From the NCBI RefSeq assembly GCF_000380645.1, contig NZ_AQXZ01000015.1, forward strand, positions 248,001 through 312,000: DNA of 64,000 nucleotides, written 5' to 3'. A model generated the notes under the pieces. The model was not told the DNA's origin. It did not search any database and saw only the letters and a list, made by a program, of their open reading frames with translations. This document shows, one piece after another, positions 19,167 to 29,469 of this stretch (position 1 is the stretch's first letter; each line of letters opens with the position of its first letter). The translations under genes were made by a program, and so were the position numbers. This stretch comes from Smaragdicoccus niigatensis DSM 44881 = NBRC 103563. GTDB lineage: Bacteria; Actinomycetota; Actinomycetes; Mycobacteriales; Mycobacteriaceae.

Positions 19167-19415
19167 ATGGTTCTCATCGCGATTGTGGTCACCGTCTGGT
19201 TCGTATTTTCGATACCGGCGGCGGTGATTTTCGCGGCCATTGCGTCGGGTGGAAAGCGGATCGGTGACGTCGCGGAGCCGCAGGGTGTGCCCAGCAACGA
19301 ACTCGCGCCCGTACCCTCACGCGCTCGCCGCAGCACTGCCTTCCGCGGCGGCGAAGAAGGACTGCATCATCCCGATCACCGAGGACAGCGGAAGACGGTA
19401 TTCGCCGCGTCGTAA
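19167..19415 (+). CDS. Possible small membrane protein overlapping the LysR gene end
   Basis: The frame opens with MVLIAIVVTVWFVFSIPAAV, a convincing membrane helix, followed by a short charged part. The last 33 codons run into the 3' end of the convergent LysR gene in antisense and look like shadow sequence. The real coding part may therefore be only the first 50 residues, with the end altered by a frameshift. The ribosome site is weak (AGGAC nine bases upstream). I cannot assign a function. Confidence 0.4.
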   Translation: MVLIAIVVTVWFVFSIPAAVIFAAIASGGKRIGDVAEPQGVPSNELAPVPSRARRSTAFRGGEEGLHHPDHRGQRKTVFAAS

Positions 19416-20246
19416 GTCGGCATAGAACCACGCCAACGGCACGTTCTCGAGCTCGATCGCGCGTAGGTACGGCGGCAACTGGCCGGCAAGGACCCTCGGA
19501 ATGACGGTTACCGCAGTGCCGGAACCGAGAAATCTGGCGATGGCCGCGACGTCCGTCGCCGGAATCTCGACAAGCCTCGCATGGGCCCGATCCCGCACGT
19601 CACCGAGACACCACGGACTCATCCACTCGGCCGCCAACGCCGAATTGACCAGCATCGGAAGTCTCGAGAACTCCTCTACCGGAACAGAACCCGCTCCGGC
19701 CAGCGGATGGCTGGCGGCGACCAGACCCAATCGATGAATCGGAGCGAGGCGTACCGACTCGATCCGGGGATGCTGGGACGGCGCGGGCGAAAGCGCGACG
19801 TCCACGGCACGATCGAGCAGATCAGTGGCAATCCGATCGAACGGCACCTCGACATTCTTGAGATCGATCCCCGGATGCATCGCACCCAATGAGGCCGAGA
19901 TCGCTTCGAAGCCGGCCAGAATCTGCGGCGCGACCCGCCCGGCGCCGGCCGGGACGGCCAAGGTGAGCGCACTTCGTCCACCCTGCGCGTGCGTGATTCG
20001 CTGCAGATTTCGAGCGTGCGCAAGGAGATCGTCCGCCGACTGGGCGAAACGTTCGCCGGCATCGGTGAGTCCGAGAACGCCGGCAGTGGACCGTTCGACA
20101 AGCGTCACGCCCAGTTGCTGCTCGAGCCGCTGGATTCGCTTGGTCAGCGCGGAACTCGTCATGTGCAACCGCTCAGCCGCACGACGGTAGTGCTTTGCCT
20201 CGACCAGAATCAGGAAGCTCTCCACCGCAGCCAGGTCGAGATCCAC
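19317..20246 (-). CDS. LysR-family transcriptional regulator
   Basis: Start is GTG 20246 with GGAGGC upstream. Residues 1-65 form the winged helix-turn-helix (LDLAAVESFLILVEAKHYRRAA, LHMTSSALTKRIQRLEQQLG, LVERSTAGVLGLTDAGERF). The rest is the periplasmic-binding-like effector domain with two alpha/beta lobes. Length is 309 residues, as usual. LysR regulators commonly control a divergent neighbour, but here the upstream neighbour is rlmB, which points towards it. The regulated gene is therefore not obvious. The 268-base gap upstream is relatively AT-rich and probably holds its promoter. Confidence 0.9.
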   Translation of the reverse strand: MDLDLAAVESFLILVEAKHYRRAAERLHMTSSALTKRIQRLEQQLGVTLVERSTAGVLGLTDAGERFAQSADDLLAHARNLQRITHAQGGRSALTLAVPAGAGRVAPQILAGFEAISASLGAMHPGIDLKNVEVPFDRIATDLLDRAVDVALSPAPSQHPRIESVRLAPIHRLGLVAASHPLAGAGSVPVEEFSRLPMLVNSALAAEWMSPWCLGDVRDRAHARLVEIPATDVAAIARFLGSGTAVTVIPRVLAGQLPPYLRAIELENVPLAWFYADLRRGEYRLPLSSVIGMMQSFFAAAEGSAAASA

Positions 20247-20514
20247 AGACGCCTCCGTATCGCCATCAAGTACCTCGCCTCGAATTTACCGCTGAAGCCG
20301 AGTAACCAATATGCGCTCACCGATCAATCAGATCAATAACGGAATTGTCCTGTGTTCACCTGACAGTTTGACGCACGACGAATGGGAGGCGGCCCCGAAC
20401 CAGCCTTTCAGCTAATTCGGAGCACAAGCCCCCGTTTAATACGGACATTTCGATTTGATTCCCGGCCGGAATCAACGCGCGAAAAACAGAGCTACGTCGA
20501 GCGAAACAAAGGCG

Positions 20515-21474
20515 CTAGCCAAGCCGGCGCTGACGCGCGACTTCCGCAAGCACAACACCGGCCGCCACCGAAGCGTTGAGCGATTCGACGGGCCCGGCCA
20601 TCGGAATGCTGAGAATGCTGTCGCACGTCTCTCGGACGAGCCGGGAAAGACCCTTGCCCTCCGAACCGACCACGACGACAACTCCGGTCGTACCGTCGTA
20701 CTCGTCCAGCGTCACGTCGCTGTCCGCATCGAGCCCGACGATCTGCAAACCAGCCTCCGCGAAGTCCTTCAGGGTCCGGGTCAGGTTCGTCGCCTTCGCC
20801 ACCTTCAGGCGCGCGGCCGCACCCGCCGACGTCCGCCAGGCGACCGCCGTCACCGAGGCGCTACGGCGCTGCGGAATGACCACTCCGTGGCCGCCGAACG
20901 CGGCGACCGAGCGGATGACGGCTCCCAGGTTGCGCGGGTCCGAGATGTTGTCGAGCGCGACGATCAGAGCCGGCTCACCCGACTCGCGGGCAGCACGGAG
21001 CAGGTCTTCCGGGTGCGCGTACTCGTACGGCGGCACCTGCAGCGCGATGCCCTGATGCATTCCGTTCGAGCTCATGCGGTCGAGTTCGGGCTTCTGCGCC
21101 TCGAGCACGGCAAGGCCGCGGTTGGCGGCGATCTGCACAGCCTCGGTCACCCGCTCGTCCGGCTCGGCACCGACCTGAACGTAGAGCGCCATCGCTGGGA
21201 TCTTTGCGCGGAGGCACTCGAGGACCGGGTTCCGGCCGAGCACCATCTCCGGGCCATCTTCGAGCTTCTTCGCGATGAACTTCTTCCGCGCGTCAACCTT
21301 CTTCGCGACGACCTTGGCCTTGCGCGCGGCGGGGTGATGCGGCCGCTCTTCGGCCTTGGGAGTCGCGCCGCGGCCTTCGAGTCCGCGTCGACGCTGTCCG
21401 CCGGAGCCGACGACCGACCCCTTCTTGGTTCCGGTCTTGCGAACCGCGCCCCTGCGAGAGGAATTGCCGGCCAT
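20515..21474 (-). CDS. rlmB: 23S rRNA (guanosine-2'-O)-methyltransferase, TrmH/SpoU family
   Basis: ATG 21474 is chosen because it overlaps the cysS stop (TGATG). A longer frame opens at 21498 but would start inside cysS. The first 75 residues are a basic, disordered extension (Lys/Arg/Gly-rich) seen in actinobacterial homologues. The substrate-binding domain starts at [13 protein letters not shown]. The SPOUT methyltransferase core has [30 protein letters not shown] and the knot motif [12 protein letters not shown] with [14 protein letters not shown]. It corresponds to Rv3579c. It would methylate G2251 of 23S rRNA in the ribosomal peptidyl-transferase region, although the target in actinobacteria is assigned by family. 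Confidence 0.93.
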   Translation of the reverse strand: MAGNSSRRGAVRKTGTKKGSVVGSGGQRRRGLEGRGATPKAEERPHHPAARKAKVVAKKVDARKKFIAKKLEDGPEMVLGRNPVLECLRAKIPAMALYVQVGAEPDERVTEAVQIAANRGLAVLEAQKPELDRMSSNGMHQGIALQVPPYEYAHPEDLLRAARESGEPALIVALDNISDPRNLGAVIRSVAAFGGHGVVIPQRRSASVTAVAWRTSAGAAARLKVAKATNLTRTLKDFAEAGLQIVGLDADSDVTLDEYDGTTGVVVVVGSEGKGLSRLVRETCDSILSIPMAGPVESLNASVAAGVVLAEVARQRRLG

Positions 21475-22868
21475 CAGTGGTCCTTCCTTAGCGACCATTC
21501 CGGACCAGCCGGTGTGTCGGTTACTTCGATTCCAGCACGGGTCAGGCGATTCCGAATCTCATCGGCTACCGCCCAGTTCTTTTCCGCCTTGGCGGCGGCG
21601 CGGCGCTCGAGCTCGGCCGAGACCAGAACGTCGAGTGCAGACATCGCGTGATCGGCCGCATCCCCATCGACAGCCCAATGTGGGTCGAGGGGATCGACGC
21701 CGAGGATGGCGAGCATTCCGCGGACCGACGCGGCGATCTCTACGGCGTCGTTGAGGCGGCCGGCGTCGAGCGCCTTGTTCCCCTCACGCACCTGGCCGTG
21801 GATCTCGGCAAGCGCCTTCGGCACCGCGAGATCGTCTTCGAGCGCGTCGGCAAAGGCCTCGGTCCACGAACCGACCTTGACCTCACCGGCACGATCGGCG
21901 ACTTTCAGCACAAAGCTCTCGAGGCCCTGGTACGACTTCGCCGCCATTTCGAGCGCGGCATCGGAGTACTCCAGCATCGAGCGGTAGTGCGCGCTGCCGA
22001 GGTAGAACCGCAGTTCCTGCGCACGCACGCGCTTGAGGACGTTGGGCACGGACAGCACGTTGCCGAGCGACTTCGACATCTTCTCGCCGCCCATGGTGAC
22101 CCAGCCGTTGTGCAGCCAGTACCGCGCGAATTCGTCGCCGGCGCCGTGCGCCTGCGCGATCTCGTTCTCGTGATGCGGGAAGACGAGATCGAGTCCACCG
22201 CAGTGGATATCGAACACTCGCCCGAGGTACGTACGGGCCATCGCAGAGCACTCGAGGTGCCAGCCCGGGCGGCCCGGACCCCACGGGGTGTCCCAGAACG
22301 GCTCCCCCGGCTTCGCGGCCTTCCACATCGTGAAGTCGGCCGGGTCACGCTTCCCCTCGCCGGCGCTCTCACCCTGATGAACGTCGTCGAGCTTCTGGCC
22401 GGACAGGGTTCCGTAATCAGCGTTGCTGCGGACGGCGTAGTAGACGTTGCCTTCGGACGCGTAGCCGTGCCCGTTGTCGATGATCTCCTGCATGTACTGG
22501 ATCATCTGCGGGATGAAACCGGTGGCGCGCGGCTCGTACGACGGGGGCATCACGCCCAGCACGTCGTACGCGCGCGTGAAGGCGCGCTCATAGGTCGCGG
22601 CCCATTCCCACCATGGTCGACCAGCGTCGGCGGCCTTGTTGAGGATCTTGTCGTCGATGTCGGTGACATTGCGGATGAATGCAACATCGTTGCCCTGCGC
22701 GAGCAGCCAACGACGCAGGACGTCGAACGCGACGCCGCTCCGGAGATGCCCGATATGCGGTTCACCCTGCACTGTGGCGCCACACAGGTAGATCGACACA
22801 TGACCCGGCTGCACGGGAACGAAATCCCGCAGCGATCGAGAGTTGGTGTCGAACAGGCGCAAAGTCAC
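21474..22868 (-). CDS. cysS: Cysteinyl-tRNA synthetase
   Basis: Class I synthetase: [17 protein letters not shown] holds the zinc Cys and the HIGH-type motif, and [11 protein letters not shown] the KMSKS loop. The other zinc ligands lie in LECSAMA and the [16 protein letters not shown] segment. I place the start at GTG 22868, giving [12 protein letters not shown] as in related genera. The frame stays open to 22895 with another GTG, and neither has a strong ribosome site. Length is 464 residues. It charges tRNA-Cys and is followed directly by rlmB with overlapping codons, as in M. tuberculosis (Rv3580c-Rv3579c). Confidence 0.95.
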   Translation of the reverse strand: MTLRLFDTNSRSLRDFVPVQPGHVSIYLCGATVQGEPHIGHLRSGVAFDVLRRWLLAQGNDVAFIRNVTDIDDKILNKAADAGRPWWEWAATYERAFTRAYDVLGVMPPSYEPRATGFIPQMIQYMQEIIDNGHGYASEGNVYYAVRSNADYGTLSGQKLDDVHQGESAGEGKRDPADFTMWKAAKPGEPFWDTPWGPGRPGWHLECSAMARTYLGRVFDIHCGGLDLVFPHHENEIAQAHGAGDEFARYWLHNGWVTMGGEKMSKSLGNVLSVPNVLKRVRAQELRFYLGSAHYRSMLEYSDAALEMAAKSYQGLESFVLKVADRAGEVKVGSWTEAFADALEDDLAVPKALAEIHGQVREGNKALDAGRLNDAVEIAASVRGMLAILGVDPLDPHWAVDGDAADHAMSALDVLVSAELERRAAAKAEKNWAVADEIRNRLTRAGIEVTDTPAGPEWSLRKDH

Positions 22869-22932
22869 TGGTAGATCGTACCGGAGCGGCGACACGTGCC
22901 CGTACTCACGAAATCGGCGACGCCTCCGCGCC

Positions 22933-23955
22933 TCAACTGTGGTTTACCGCGACCGCGCTGCCACCGTTATCGCTTCGCTGGCAGGAAATTCGGACGGGCC
23001 AGTCGGGATTTTCCCGCGACGGGTAGGTGCAATACCAATTGCGATCGCCACTGCTGCCGCTGGTCTGAAATGACCGCATCACGCTCATCGCCTCGTCGCA
23101 TGACACCGGTTGGCGTTTGAGCTTGACCAGGAAGGTGGTCTCGCCGCTTTGGGACGACACCGTTCCGCACTTTTCGCCGAACCCGACCGCACTCAGCGAC
23201 GGGCATTGATTCTCGACGGCAGCCCAGACGAAGTCGTGCCACATCTGCAGGCCCTTGACCACATCGTCGGGATTCGTCCGGCGCAGCTTGTTCAGTGTTG
23301 CCTCTTGGGATCTGATCAGGTCGCTCGTGAGCGGCGAGTCCGCGCCAGACTTCTTCAGGTCGGCCAGTTTCGCTTCCTGATCCGAGATGATCTTGGCCAG
23401 ATAGTGATCCGGATTCTGTTTCGCGGTAGCGAGTGGCTTGTCGATCGAGGCAGTCGCTTCCTCCGCCGTACCTTTTATCCGTCCACACAGCATGCGCCCG
23501 CTGGCGCGTAGCAAGTGTGGCGCCTTGGCAGCTGCATCGTGATCGCTCAGAAACGGATTGACTCGAGTCCACGCATCGGTCAGGTTGCACACCGCATGCG
23601 CAAATGCGGCATCCCCGCCAGCGGGAACGTCGGTGTAGATCTGCTCACTCAGTTTCGCCCGAATACCCGCGTCGGAGGTATCGATATTCTCGGCTGCGGG
23701 CAAGTACTTCTGGACCGCTTCCAGCGATGACCGCGTTTGCTCGGCCATCGTCGTTTGTTGCCCGGTGTGCGGATCCACGAACTTCGCGGTCATCATCGCG
23801 TCGACAATTTGATCGAGCGACGAGTTCGGACCATCTGCATCCACGCAGCTAGCTCCGCTCACTTCGGCAACCTTCGCCTTGACTAAGTCGACAGCCGAAC
23901 AGGAACCGAGGCAGGTGGCACTCACCGCAATCGCCACCCAGATGCGAACCTTCAC
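22933..23955 (-). CDS. Lipoprotein of unknown function inserted between cysS and ispF
   Basis: GTG 23955 is preferred over TTG 23970 because GGGGAG lies seven bases before it. The 340-residue product has a lipoprotein signal with lipobox LGSC. A helical region covers residues about 25-260 ([45 protein letters not shown]). The C-terminal domain of about 80 residues has Cys in [17 protein letters not shown] and VRISCQRS, a spacing typical of small disulfide-bonded actinobacterial extracellular modules. It interrupts the ispD-ispF-cysS order of M. tuberculosis. No enzyme motif is seen. Confidence 0.82.
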   Translation of the reverse strand: MKVRIWVAIAVSATCLGSCSAVDLVKAKVAEVSGASCVDADGPNSSLDQIVDAMMTAKFVDPHTGQQTTMAEQTRSSLEAVQKYLPAAENIDTSDAGIRAKLSEQIYTDVPAGGDAAFAHAVCNLTDAWTRVNPFLSDHDAAAKAPHLLRASGRMLCGRIKGTAEEATASIDKPLATAKQNPDHYLAKIISDQEAKLADLKKSGADSPLTSDLIRSQEATLNKLRRTNPDDVVKGLQMWHDFVWAAVENQCPSLSAVGFGEKCGTVSSQSGETTFLVKLKRQPVSCDEAMSVMRSFQTSGSSGDRNWYCTYPSRENPDWPVRISCQRSDNGGSAVAVNHS

Positions 23956-24190
23956 CCGAGTGCTCCCCAACGATCGCGATCCGGAGTCGAGCTACTGGCG
24001 GATGCCTCTTGGGCTGATGCCAACACCTCTCGTCATGCCGTGCTGATCGTCGTGCCTGGTCGTGGACGGTGCATTCCGAAGGGCTGGATTTACGTCGACC
24101 GAATGACAGTTGAATCTTCAATGGCTGTCGGGCAGTCGCAAGTGCGATCTAGTGGCCGGCCACGGCCCGAAGGCAGCGAGGCGCTGGGTT

Positions 24191-24661
24191 TCAGCCGTGC
24201 AAGTCCGCGAGCAGAGCGGTCGCCACGGCCGCAATTCCCTCCCCGCGACCGGTCAGTCCTAGGCCGTCGGTCGTCGTGCCGGAAACCGATACCGGAGCGC
24301 CCAGCACCTCGGACAGGACTTGCTGCGCTTCGGCCCGGCGCGGCCCGATCTTGGGCCGGTTGCCGATCACCTGGACGGCCGCATTGACGACAGACAGTCC
24401 CTGTTCGGCGAGAAGTCTGCGCACTTCTGTGAGCATCGCGACACCGGTCACGCCGACCCACTCCGGACGGTCCACGCCGAACACCGCGCCGACATCACCG
24501 AGGCCCGCGGCCGACAGCAACGCGTCGCACAGCGCGTGAGACGCCACGTCACCGTCCGAGTGACCGGCGCATCCATCCGATTCCGGGAAGTGAATTCCGG
24601 CGATCCAGCATGGGCGACCGGCCTCGATGGGGTGCACGTCCGTGCCGATGCCGACTCTCAT
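24191..24661 (-). CDS. ispF: 2-C-methyl-D-erythritol 2,4-cyclodiphosphate synthase
   Basis: The 156-residue enzyme starts [11 protein letters not shown], with metal ligands Asp8 and His10. The third, His42, lies in [29 protein letters not shown] near the end is the CDP-binding part of the trimer interface. It closes CDP-ME-2-phosphate to the cyclic diphosphate in the MEP pathway of isoprenoid synthesis, the only isoprenoid route expected here. The ATG overlaps the stop of ispD (ATGA). Confidence 0.97.
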   Translation of the reverse strand: MRVGIGTDVHPIEAGRPCWIAGIHFPESDGCAGHSDGDVASHALCDALLSAAGLGDVGAVFGVDRPEWVGVTGVAMLTEVRRLLAEQGLSVVNAAVQVIGNRPKIGPRRAEAQQVLSEVLGAPVSVSGTTTDGLGLTGRGEGIAAVATALLADLHG

Positions 24662-25317
24662 TCGCTCACCAATGCCCGAGCGATGCGAAGGTCCATCTGA
24701 GTGGTCACCTTGAAGGCCATCGGATCTCCGTCAATGGTGCGCACCGTGCCCCCGATCTTCTCGACGAGCCCGGCGTCGTCGGTTGTCTTGTCGCCAAGCT
24801 GCGTCGGCTCGTATGCCTTCCGCAACAGGTCGGCCTCGAAGCCCTGCGGAGTCTGAATCGCCCGGAGCTGCGACCGGTCGAGGGTGTCCGTGACGTCCCC
24901 CTGGGCATTGACCGTCTTGACCGTGTCGGCCACTGGGAGTGCCGGCACCACCGCCTGCTGACCCGCGTGGAGCTCATCCACCACACGGCGGATCAAGCTG
25001 GGCGGAGTCAGCGCACGAGCGGCGTCATGAACGAGGTAATACGAGGCGTCGGGCGCCTTTTCGACGCCGGCCCGGACCGAGTCTGCGCGCTCCGCGCCAC
25101 CGGTGACCACGGTCGCGTCCGGCACCAGCGCGGCGGCTTCATCAACGAGTTCCGCGGGCACACTGACGACCACCTGGTCGACGACCCCGGAGTCCAGCAA
25201 AGCGCGGACCGAGAGTTCGAGCATCGTGCGTGATCCCACGCGAACGAACGCTTTGGGAATGCTCTCCCCAAGACGAAGTCCCTGCCCGGCGGCAGGGACT
25301 ATCGCAACAATCTTCAT
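24658..25317 (-). CDS. ispD: 2-C-methyl-D-erythritol 4-phosphate cytidylyltransferase
   Basis: The 219-residue cytidylyltransferase starts [24 protein letters not shown] with the glycine-rich CTP loop and its Arg and Lys. [22 protein letters not shown] and IQTPQGF are the other family motifs. It makes CDP-ME, the substrate chain that ends at IspF, encoded next with overlapping codons. It lies 12 bases downstream of carD and is probably cotranscribed with it, as in mycobacteria. Confidence 0.97.
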   Translation of the reverse strand: MKIVAIVPAAGQGLRLGESIPKAFVRVGSRTMLELSVRALLDSGVVDQVVVSVPAELVDEAAALVPDATVVTGGAERADSVRAGVEKAPDASYYLVHDAARALTPPSLIRRVVDELHAGQQAVVPALPVADTVKTVNAQGDVTDTLDRSQLRAIQTPQGFEADLLRKAYEPTQLGDKTTDDAGLVEKIGGTVRTIDGDPMAFKVTTQMDLRIARALVSE

Positions 25318-25329
25318 TTGTGGCGCCGG

Positions 25330-26127
<798 letters not shown>

Positions 26128-26703
26128 GTGATCGCCCGGAAAGACGTCAACCGTCGAATCGCCGTTGCCGCCGCCGCATTCGCCGCTGGTGCCCTTCTTC
26201 TGACCGGCTGCAGTGCTGGCCAGATCACGCAGACCTCCAGCCAGCAGGCCGCGGTCAACGGCACCTCGGCGACGGATAAGACCGTCGACCTGCGGAACGT
26301 TCGTATCCTGGCTCCGGCCGGCGAGTACAACAACGACACTGGCGGCGAGGCCCTCCTGGCGTTCGTCCTCGTCAACTCCAGCCCTTCGGAGACGCTGACC
26401 CTCACCGGGATCAACAGCGACGTTGCCGGTTCGGTCGACATCGGTGACGTCAAGCCGATCTCGCCGCTCAGCACGCTGAAGTCGGACGTGGCCGGCAGCG
26501 CGACCGTCGAGGGCCAGACGCTCATCACCGTCAAGCTCAAGGACCTGAAGAAGAAGCTCGCTCAGGGCCCGACCTACGACATCACCTTCCTGTTCTCGAA
26601 CGGAATGGCGATGAAGGTCCCAGCCCCGATCGACTCCGAGGGCCACGACCGCTACACCCCGCCGGCTGCGCCCGCGCCGGCCGCCGAGGGCGAAGGCCAC
26701 TAA
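26128..26703 (+). CDS. lpqE: LpqE-type lipoprotein
   Basis: GTG 26128 is chosen because GGAGGA lies about five bases upstream. An upstream in-frame ATG at 26080 overlaps the palindrome region. The signal (RRIAVAAAAFAAGALLLTGC) ends in lipobox LTGC. The mature part is a beta-sandwich-like domain (TVDLRNVRILAP, ALLAFVLVNSSPSETLTLTGI, GQTLITVKLKDL, YDITFLFSNGMAMKVPAPI) with a Pro/Ala/His tail. Its place between carD and radA matches mycobacterial LpqE (Rv3584). Some relatives are grouped with PCu(A)C copper chaperones, but the Met/His copper motif is not evident here. A role in metal handling is therefore unsupported by this sequence. Confidence 0.85.
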   Translation: MIARKDVNRRIAVAAAAFAAGALLLTGCSAGQITQTSSQQAAVNGTSATDKTVDLRNVRILAPAGEYNNDTGGEALLAFVLVNSSPSETLTLTGINSDVAGSVDIGDVKPISPLSTLKSDVAGSATVEGQTLITVKLKDLKKKLAQGPTYDITFLFSNGMAMKVPAPIDSEGHDRYTPPAAPAPAAEGEGH

Positions 26704-26727
26704 CCGCAACTTGTCGGACCCGGCGCC

Positions 26728-26742
26728 TATGCTGCCGGGGTG
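26728..26742 (+). promoter_or_regulatory. Leaderless-type promoter of radA
   Basis: TATGCT at 26728-26733 is a good -10. Six bases separate it from the GTG of radA, and no ribosome site is present, as expected for a leaderless message. Confidence 0.5.
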
Positions 26743-28098
26743 ACGAACGCCAAGCGGGCCGCGAAGATTCCGTATCGATGTGCGGCCTGCCAGCACCAGG
26801 TTCCAAAGTGGCTCGGCCGCTGCCCGGACTGTGGTGAATGGGGTTCCATCGAAGAGGTTCTGTACGCGGCTCCACTGACCGCCTTCAGCGGGGCTGCGGC
26901 CGCCCCTCTGACTGAAGTCGACGCCCATATCGCCCACTCGCGGCCGACGGGCATCACCGAACTCGATCGAGTCCTCGGGGGTGGTCTCGTACCAGGCGCT
27001 GTCATCCTTCTCGCGGGTGAACCCGGCGTCGGCAAGTCGACCCTCCTCCTCGAAGTCGTTCACAAGTGGGCGGTCTCCGCGCCCCACAACGTCGCGCTGT
27101 ACGTCACCGGCGAAGAGACCGCGGGCCAGGTTCGCCGGCGTGCCGACCGCACCAACTCGGTCCACGAGCGCGTGTACCTAGCGGCGGACAACGACCTCAC
27201 GAACGTCCTTGCCCAGGCAGAGGTACTGAAGCCGTCGTTGCTCGTTGTCGACTCGATCCAGACGGTCACGGGGGCCGACGTCGAAGGCGTGCCGGGCGGC
27301 GTCAACCAAGTCCGCTCCACCACTCTCGCGCTCACCGGATTCGCCAAACGCACGGGTTGCACCGTCCTGCTTGTCGGGCACGTCACCAAAGAAGGCGCGA
27401 TCGCCGGTCCTCGCACCCTCGAGCATCTCGTGGATGTCGTCCTGAACTTCGAGGGTGACCGCTACACGGCTCTGCGCATGGTTCGCGCGGTGAAGAACCG
27501 CTTCGGCTCGACCGAGGAAGTCGGCTGCTTCGAGATGTCCGAGAAGGGCATCACCGGTATCAGCGATCCGTCCGGATTGTTCATCGCTCATCGCGGCGGA
27601 GTGATTGCCGACGAACTGGTTTCCGGTACCGCGATCACCGCGACGCTCGAAGGCAATCGCGCGATGCTCGCCGAGATACAGGCGCTCGCCGCAAACCCCA
27701 ACGGGCCGGTCCCCCGCCGTACCGTGAGCGGCCTCGACTACAACCGGGCGGCCATGGTTCTCGCGGTCCTCGAACAACGTTGCGGCATCAAAGTCGGCGC
27801 CAAGGAGATCTACGCGGCAACAGTCGGTGGAATCAAGATCACCGAACCGGCCGCCGACCTCGCGGTGGCGATGGCGATCTCATCCGCCGTCACCGGAACC
27901 CCGGTACCGACCGACCTGGTCGCGATCGGCGAAGTGGGACTCACGGGCGAACTGCGCCCGGTCGTCCACATCGAAAAGCGCCTGACCGCCGCCGTGCGTC
28001 TGGGCTACAAACAGGCCCTGGTAGCACGAATGCCGGAGGAAATTCCCTCCGGCATTCGAGTGATCGAGGCTAAGACGCTGCGCGACGCGCTGCGCTAG
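26740..28098 (+). CDS. radA: DNA repair protein RadA
   Basis: The 452-residue protein starts with the four-Cys zinc finger (CAACQHQVPKWLGRCPDCGEWG). The RecA-like ATPase follows, with Walker A GEPGVGKSTLLLE, Walker B LLVVDSIQT and the RadA-specific KNRFGSTEEVGCFEM. The last 150 residues are the Lon-protease-like domain, which lacks catalytic residues in this family. RadA drives branch migration at recombination intermediates. In M. tuberculosis and many other actinobacteria disA follows directly. Here the next gene is the convergent Rv3587c homologue only eight bases away, so disA is missing from this place. Confidence 0.97.
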   Translation: MTNAKRAAKIPYRCAACQHQVPKWLGRCPDCGEWGSIEEVLYAAPLTAFSGAAAAPLTEVDAHIAHSRPTGITELDRVLGGGLVPGAVILLAGEPGVGKSTLLLEVVHKWAVSAPHNVALYVTGEETAGQVRRRADRTNSVHERVYLAADNDLTNVLAQAEVLKPSLLVVDSIQTVTGADVEGVPGGVNQVRSTTLALTGFAKRTGCTVLLVGHVTKEGAIAGPRTLEHLVDVVLNFEGDRYTALRMVRAVKNRFGSTEEVGCFEMSEKGITGISDPSGLFIAHRGGVIADELVSGTAITATLEGNRAMLAEIQALAANPNGPVPRRTVSGLDYNRAAMVLAVLEQRCGIKVGAKEIYAATVGGIKITEPAADLAVAMAISSAVTGTPVPTDLVAIGEVGLTGELRPVVHIEKRLTAAVRLGYKQALVARMPEEIPSGIRVIEAKTLRDALR

Positions 28099-28106
28099 GG
28101 CGTGTC

Positions 28107-28724
28107 TCAGCCGATGTTAAACGGCTCCGGGGTGCTCTTGACCGCCCCGAGCTGCGCGACGACCGAGTAGGCACCCGGCTGCACGTCGACTCGCTCGCCG
28201 TCGCAGTTAGGCGCCGAGGTGGTGCCCTGCCACTTCACCTGGGCGACCTCCTGCTTGCCCGGCTGCAGGACCTTGCTACGCGGGTCCGGGTCCGGGGTGC
28301 AGTCCAGGTTCGACCAGATGCGCTTCGAACCGTCGAGCGTGTAAACGGTCACCGACTGCTGGTTCGAGCCGAAGTCGCGGTCGCACGCCTGCGTCGAGAT
28401 GTTGGTGATGACGATTCCGAAGACCGGTTCGTCACCCTTCTTGTAGTTCGGGTGATCGACCGTCGACTTCACCGCAATGGAAGTGTCCGGGCACGCGCCC
28501 GCCGATTCCTTGTTCGAGTCGGTGGTCGGGCTGGCCGATGTCGTGGAAGTCGACGACGACAACGACGAACTCGCGTTTGTATTTCCCGAGGCAGTGGAGT
28601 CGTCACCGTTCCGGAACACGACAAAGGCCAACACCAGCAGAACGATCAGACCGGCAGCGCCAGCACCTAGAGCGGCGAGTCGGCGGCGCCGATAGACATC
28701 AGGCGTAACAGGGTCTTGGTGCAC
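28107..28724 (-). CDS. Single-pass membrane protein, Rv3587c-like
   Basis: The 205-residue product starts at GTG 28724. It has a short basic cytoplasmic tail (VYRRRRLAALG), one helix (AAGLIVLLVLAFVVF), a Ser/Thr linker, and an extracellular beta-sandwich-like domain. That domain has three Cys-containing strands (GACPDTSIAV, TQACDRDFGSNQQSVTVYTLDG, SNLDCTPDPDP) and ends ERVDVQPGAYSVVAQLG. Sequence character and place beside radA and canB match the conserved membrane protein Rv3587c. Function is unknown. It runs convergent to radA. Confidence 0.85.
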   Translation of the reverse strand: MHQDPVTPDVYRRRRLAALGAGAAGLIVLLVLAFVVFRNGDDSTASGNTNASSSLSSSTSTTSASPTTDSNKESAGACPDTSIAVKSTVDHPNYKKGDEPVFGIVITNISTQACDRDFGSNQQSVTVYTLDGSKRIWSNLDCTPDPDPRSKVLQPGKQEVAQVKWQGTTSAPNCDGERVDVQPGAYSVVAQLGAVKSTPEPFNIG

Positions 28725-28804
28725 AGGTCAACGTTAGGTCTCGACGGTCAGGTCACAGGTCAGCACACGCGGGCGTGTCGATGAGTGGTTGATCTCACCC
28801 ATGC

Positions 28805-29431
28805 CTATTGGGCGATTTCGCCGACGTCGCCGATCGCGCCGCGCAAGTGGACGTTGCCGTCCTCGAGGCGGTAGGTCGCCGAAGCGATCGCGCACTCACC
28901 CTTCGCGATCTTGTCCGCGACGATCTTCGACCGGTCCTGGAGCAGCCGAGCGGTCTCCGCGACGTGACGCGCTTCGAGTTCGTAGACCGAAGTCAGGCCC
29001 TCGGTGCGTCCCTGCAGGATCGACGGCATGACGCGCTCGACGATGCTTCGGATGAAGCCGCCCGGCACCTGGCCCAGATCGAGAGCATCGAGCGTGGCCT
29101 TGACGGCACCGCAGTGGTCGTGGCCGAGCACGACGATCAGCGGAACGTTGAGAACACCGACGGCGTATTCGATCGACCCGAGGACGGCGTCGTCAAGCAC
29201 GTGACCAGCGGTACGCACGACGAACATGTCGCCGAGTCCCTGGTCGAAAATGATCTCGGCGGCGACTCGTGAGTCTCCACACCCGAAAATCACGGCAGTC
29301 GGCTTTTGGCCCTGCGCGAGTTCGGCACGGAATTGTGCGGACGTGCTCAGGTGCTGGTTGTCACCGGCAACGAAGCGCGCGTTTCCTTCCCGCAGCGACT
29401 TCCATGCGGTGATCGGATTTGCATTTGGCAT
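28805..29431 (-). CDS. canB: Beta-carbonic anhydrase
   Basis: The start is set at ATG 29431 (MPNANPITAWKSLREGN), which aligns with the M. tuberculosis enzyme Rv3588c. The frame opens earlier at 29446. Zinc ligands are the Cys of FGCGDSR and the His and Cys of LGHDHCGA, and the Asp-Arg dyad of CGDSR is intact. Other landmarks are FDQGLGDMFVVRTAGH and GSIEYAV. The 208-residue enzyme interconverts CO2 and bicarbonate in the cytoplasm. It is divergent from mutY, as in mycobacteria. Confidence 0.96.
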   Translation of the reverse strand: MPNANPITAWKSLREGNARFVAGDNQHLSTSAQFRAELAQGQKPTAVIFGCGDSRVAAEIIFDQGLGDMFVVRTAGHVLDDAVLGSIEYAVGVLNVPLIVVLGHDHCGAVKATLDALDLGQVPGGFIRSIVERVMPSILQGRTEGLTSVYELEARHVAETARLLQDRSKIVADKIAKGECAIASATYRLEDGNVHLRGAIGDVGEIAQ

Positions 29432-29469
29432 GAGCCCATCGTGCACCTAGCGCACATTACCGGTAAATA

